Part shown: positions 5,131 through 7,655 of the stretch, in pieces
How positions within the stretch are numbered: position 1 is the stretch's first letter
Layout of the letters: each line of letters begins with the position of its first letter
Assembly (NCBI GenBank): GCA_037443425.1
Contig: JBBIOI010000145.1
Coordinates: 1 to 7,655 of the forward strand
Reading direction: 5' to 3'
DNA from: JBBIOI01 sp037443425
Lineage (GTDB): Bacteria > Desulfobacterota > BSN033 > UBA1163
DNA: 7,655 nucleotides
The notes under the pieces: generated by a model
What the model was told of the DNA's origin: nothing
Databases searched by the model: none
Seen by the model: the letters and a program-made list of their open reading frames with translations, nothing else
Made by a program: the position numbers and the translations under genes

Positions 5131-6501
5131 TTAGAATAATAAAAGTGGTATCAGTTTTCTAACATCCTTTATTTCTTCAAGCTTTTTTACAATCAAAATA
5201 ATTCTATTCAAACTTTTTTTATGTAGTTTTTTACCACTATAATCTATACAGTCATAAAATCTTTCGAGATGTTCTTCTTTGGTCAAAGGATTTCCTGGAA
5301 GACCACGAGGTATAGTTACTGTCTTTTCATAAACTTTTCCATTAGTCATATAAACAGTCATATGGGCAGAAAGTGAAAAGCCAGGGTTTTCAGGGTGTTC
5401 AAGAGATTGGTCGGCTGAAATTTGAATCTTTTTGATCATTTGCTGAATCTTTGGATCTTTAATATTAAATTCGTCAAAATGTGAAAGCTTGGAGCTTCTT
5501 CGAATTAAGGCATTGGCAACACAATATTGAATGCTAAATTGTGCATTTACCTTTGGGTTACTGCCTATTTCAAAAGGATGGCCGACAAGTTTATAACAAT
5601 AAGGAGGAACCTTTACTTCAATATGATCAATTTCTTCAGGAATAATTTCTTTTTCTTTTATCAAATCGAGAATGGCATCAGTTGAAGAGAGCGTACAACC
5701 ACAGCTTGGATATTTTTTAAAAAGTGTATTATCCATTTCAAATCTTTTACCGAGGTTTTCAATCAAAGCCTCTTTATTATATTTATCCTTTGCATAAAGG
5801 TGAAAATAACCATAAATCCCCTCCATGAAGTTTTTAGGTCCGGTAATGCCTCTTTTAGCTAATTGGGCGCAGATAATTCCTGATTGAGATACAAAACCTT
5901 GGATAACTCTTACGGCCAATGAGCCATCTATATTACTTTGAAAACTACCTCCCGATCTATTAAATGCAAGTGCCAGTGCATTTAACATTTGCAGCGAATC
6001 CAAATTAAGTAATCGGCCGGCAATTGTTGTTGTTGCAAAGATACTACATATTCCAGTTGGATCAAAACCATTATATACTGAGATAGAATTTATCCTTGCT
6101 GAAAGCTCTGTCCCAATTATAAGGGCAGCTAAAAACTCTTTTCCATTTATACCCCCAACCAGTTCAGCCATTGCTAATGCAGTTGGAACAGAGGAAGAGC
6201 CGACATGCATTCCAGGCATCATTGCATCGCAAAAATCGAGTGCCCGTGCCATAATACTGTTAACAAAAGCTGCATTATGAGCCGGAACCATTCCTCCATG
6301 AACTAGAATAGTTGCCTCCTTTCGGCCTCCCCAGTTTTTTATCTGTTTTATAATTGCCTTACAACCTTCTGAATTCGCTCCAGAGATAGTAGTACCTATG
6401 ATTGTTAATATTATATCTTTTTGTAGGTCAACTATTTCACTTGGAATATCTTCAAATTTTGTCTCTGAAGCAAACTCAGACAATATTTTTTCTATTTCCA
6501 T
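5131..6501 (-). CDS. MmgE/PrpD-family protein (2-methylcitrate dehydratase / cis-aconitate decarboxylase superfamily)
   Basis: The 456-residue length fits the family, whose members dehydrate 2-methylcitrate, decarboxylate cis-aconitate or epimerise iminodisuccinate. Landmarks: the all-helical N-terminal domain with NSIMARALDFCDAMMPGMHVGS (81-102, showing D89 and H99), the hydrophobic helix repeat around 104-180, a QGFVSQSGIICAQLAKRGITGP stretch (201-222), KYPSCGCTLSSTDAI (263-277), and NAQFSIQYCVANAL (319-332) with Tyr326. Two family histidines appear changed: NGFDPTG (144-150) has Asp148 where GxHPTG is usual, and CTLSSTDA has Leu271 where a His is usual. The reaction may therefore differ from the known enzymes. 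The start is set by GAGGAG (6513-6508), 6 nt before the ATG and inside the end of the upstream radical SAM gene; 2 bp separate the two genes, so they are almost surely cotranscribed and coupled. Confidence 0.9.
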   Translation of the reverse strand: MEIEKILSEFASETKFEDIPSEIVDLQKDIILTIIGTTISGANSEGCKAIIKQIKNWGGRKEATILVHGGMVPAHNAAFVNSIMARALDFCDAMMPGMHVGSSSVPTALAMAELVGGINGKEFLAALIIGTELSARINSISVYNGFDPTGICSIFATTTIAGRLLNLDSLQMLNALALAFNRSGGSFQSNIDGSLAVRVIQGFVSQSGIICAQLAKRGITGPKNFMEGIYGYFHLYAKDKYNKEALIENLGKRFEMDNTLFKKYPSCGCTLSSTDAILDLIKEKEIIPEEIDHIEVKVPPYCYKLVGHPFEIGSNPKVNAQFSIQYCVANALIRRSSKLSHFDEFNIKDPKIQQMIKKIQISADQSLEHPENPGFSLSAHMTVYMTNGKVYEKTVTIPRGLPGNPLTKEEHLERFYDCIDYSGKKLHKKSLNRIILIVKKLEEIKDVRKLIPLLLF

Positions 6502-6503
6502 TT

Positions 6504-7655
6504 TTATCTCCTCTTAAAGGTGTAACCCTCCTGATCATAATAACCTCCTGGCTCTCCTTCTTTTATTCCGAGCGCCTTATCAAGATTTTTCTTCGAAACA
6601 GTTCCGCTACCATGGTAAAACTCAAAATCTTGAAGGCAATTAAGGCTATAACAGTTATTAAACATAGTTGCAGGGAATGGAGGATCAAAATTATGCTTCC
6701 ATCGAAGCTCAGTATATGCCTTTTGAGCTTCTATAAAAAATTCCAAAGGAGGAGGGGGATGGTTTTCAAAAGCAGAACCTGCTTCTTGAGTCCAAAGATT
6801 ATACCTGGGAAGGACCCCATGTCTCATTAAGAAATCCCATCCTTCAGAAGTTGATCTCACGGCATCATTAACATTTTCAAATCCATATGGTTTTGCCATT
6901 TCTACACCTAAGACGAAGTTCGGATTGACTCTACCACGACCCCAGAAATCTACAGCCCTTATTGTTCTTTTTATCCATTCATCATAACCAATATATTTAT
7001 CCTTACCAGGACATATCCATTTGAATAGTCTTTTATCCCAGACTTCAATATTTGGTTGAATGCTTCCAACACCTGTTTCATGAAGTTTTTTCCAGCCCTC
7101 ATCATCATATGGTGCAATTTGAACAGTTGTAGGCACTAAGACTTGGAGCTTTTCTCTTAATGCATTTATACGAGTAATGTAAAATTCGAGTTCTGTTTGT
7201 CCCTGATACTTTCCAAGTATAGTTCCGCCACTTATATAAAGAATGCTATAATGACAATCCACCTCAAATGCTATTTTTACAGTCTCAGCAACATCTTCAG
7301 GTTTTATTTTTGCTACAACATCTTCACCACCTGCCTTTTGATCTTTAAGGGTGGCATTGATATTACAGAAAAGGCATTGTTCTCCCTTATTCCACATCTC
7401 ACAATATTTGTTTATAGTTACAAACATCATCCTACCTTGTCCTTGACAGATTGCACCCATATGTATACCGTCTTTGGTTTTCATATCATACCATCTTGGT
7501 TTCCTTTCAAACCATATTTTCCTTGCGATTACCTCATTTGTTTCTTTTTCTTTAATAATAAACTCACCATCTTGAAGATTCAGTAGATATGGGGAAGTTT
7601 CATTGGTTCGAGTCATTAGAAAACATCCATCTTCAAGATGGATAAACCATGGTAT
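6504..7655 (-). CDS. Radical SAM protein with a CX8CX2C cluster motif (5' end outside window)
   Basis: The frame is open to the window edge: 13 more codons precede the Met at 7616, which has no Shine-Dalgarno, so the gene starts beyond 7655. Residues below count from that Met. The cluster motif is Cys72-x8-Cys81-x2-Cys84 (CEMWNKGEQCLFC), with an aromatic residue just before the third Cys as usual, but longer than the classical CX3CX2C. YISGGT (128-132) matches the SAM-binding GGE-type motif; GSIQPNIEVWD (184-194), CPGKDKYIGYDEWIK (202-216) and NFVLGVEMAKPYGF (233-246) fit the later strands of the TIM barrel. The C-terminus has CYSLNC (322-327), possibly a second metal site. It should cleave SAM to a 5'-deoxyadenosyl radical; the substrate is unknown. 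It precedes the MmgE/PrpD gene by 2 bp, suggesting a shared pathway. Confidence 0.85.
   Translation of the reverse strand: MPWFIHLEDGCFLMTRTNETSPYLLNLQDGEFIIKEKETNEVIARKIWFERKPRWYDMKTKDGIHMGAICQGQGRMMFVTINKYCEMWNKGEQCLFCNINATLKDQKAGGEDVVAKIKPEDVAETVKIAFEVDCHYSILYISGGTILGKYQGQTELEFYITRINALREKLQVLVPTTVQIAPYDDEGWKKLHETGVGSIQPNIEVWDKRLFKWICPGKDKYIGYDEWIKRTIRAVDFWGRGRVNPNFVLGVEMAKPYGFENVNDAVRSTSEGWDFLMRHGVLPRYNLWTQEAGSAFENHPPPPLEFFIEAQKAYTELRWKHNFDPPFPATMFNNCYSLNCLQDFEFYHGSGTVSKKNLDKALGIKEGEPGGYYDQEGYTFKRR

Noticed and set aside
6402..6830. Plus-strand open frame of 142 codons antisense to the MmgE/PrpD and radical SAM genes
   Set aside because: It is a shadow of two strongly supported minus-strand genes; no domain or start signal.
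7197..7586. Plus-strand open frame of 129 codons
   Set aside because: It is antisense to the radical SAM gene, and its Phe/Ser/Tyr-rich product is typical of a shadow frame in AT-rich DNA.
7614..7616. ATG at 7616 as the start of the radical SAM gene
   Set aside because: No Shine-Dalgarno lies upstream and the frame stays open to the window edge.

Overview
The window looks like a low-GC chromosomal segment (AT-rich by eye) of a probably anaerobic bacterium. A TRAP carboxylate transporter beside an MmgE/PrpD gene and a radical SAM gene, with palindromic intergenic repeats of the GTCATTCC type, would suit Desulfobacterota or a related lineage. This placement is inference; no rRNA or other phylogenetic marker is present.

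Layout, left to right. (1) Positions 1-435 are the 3' end of a plus-strand TPR protein, probably the tail of a YprB-like RNase H-fold protein. (2) A consensus promoter overlaps its stop codon and serves a small FmdB-type zinc-ribbon gene at 545-709, which ends in a clear intrinsic terminator. (3) About 700 bp without genes holds two unrelated palindromic repeats (836-898 and 1060-1138) and the promoter of the next operon. (4) A complete tripartite TRAP transporter, dctP-dctQ-dctM, fills 1405-4284. A strong hairpin with a T-run follows dctP, and dctQ/dctM overlap by 8 bp. (5) A minus-strand operon runs toward it from the right edge: a radical SAM protein (cut by the window edge), an MmgE/PrpD-family protein 2 bp downstream, and a polysaccharide-deacetylase-fold protein 37 bp further on. 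The two operons meet tail to tail with 5 bp between stop codons.

How the genes may work together: the TRAP system probably imports an organic acid, and the convergent operon could encode its chemistry. All three minus-strand proteins depart from family norms. The radical SAM protein has a CX8CX2C cluster motif instead of CX3CX2C. The MmgE/PrpD protein lacks two histidines expected at the active site. The deacetylase-fold protein lacks the usual Asp/His metal ligands. Together they form a candidate uncharacterised metabolic cassette. The link to the transporter rests on proximity only, and no substrate can be named from the sequence.
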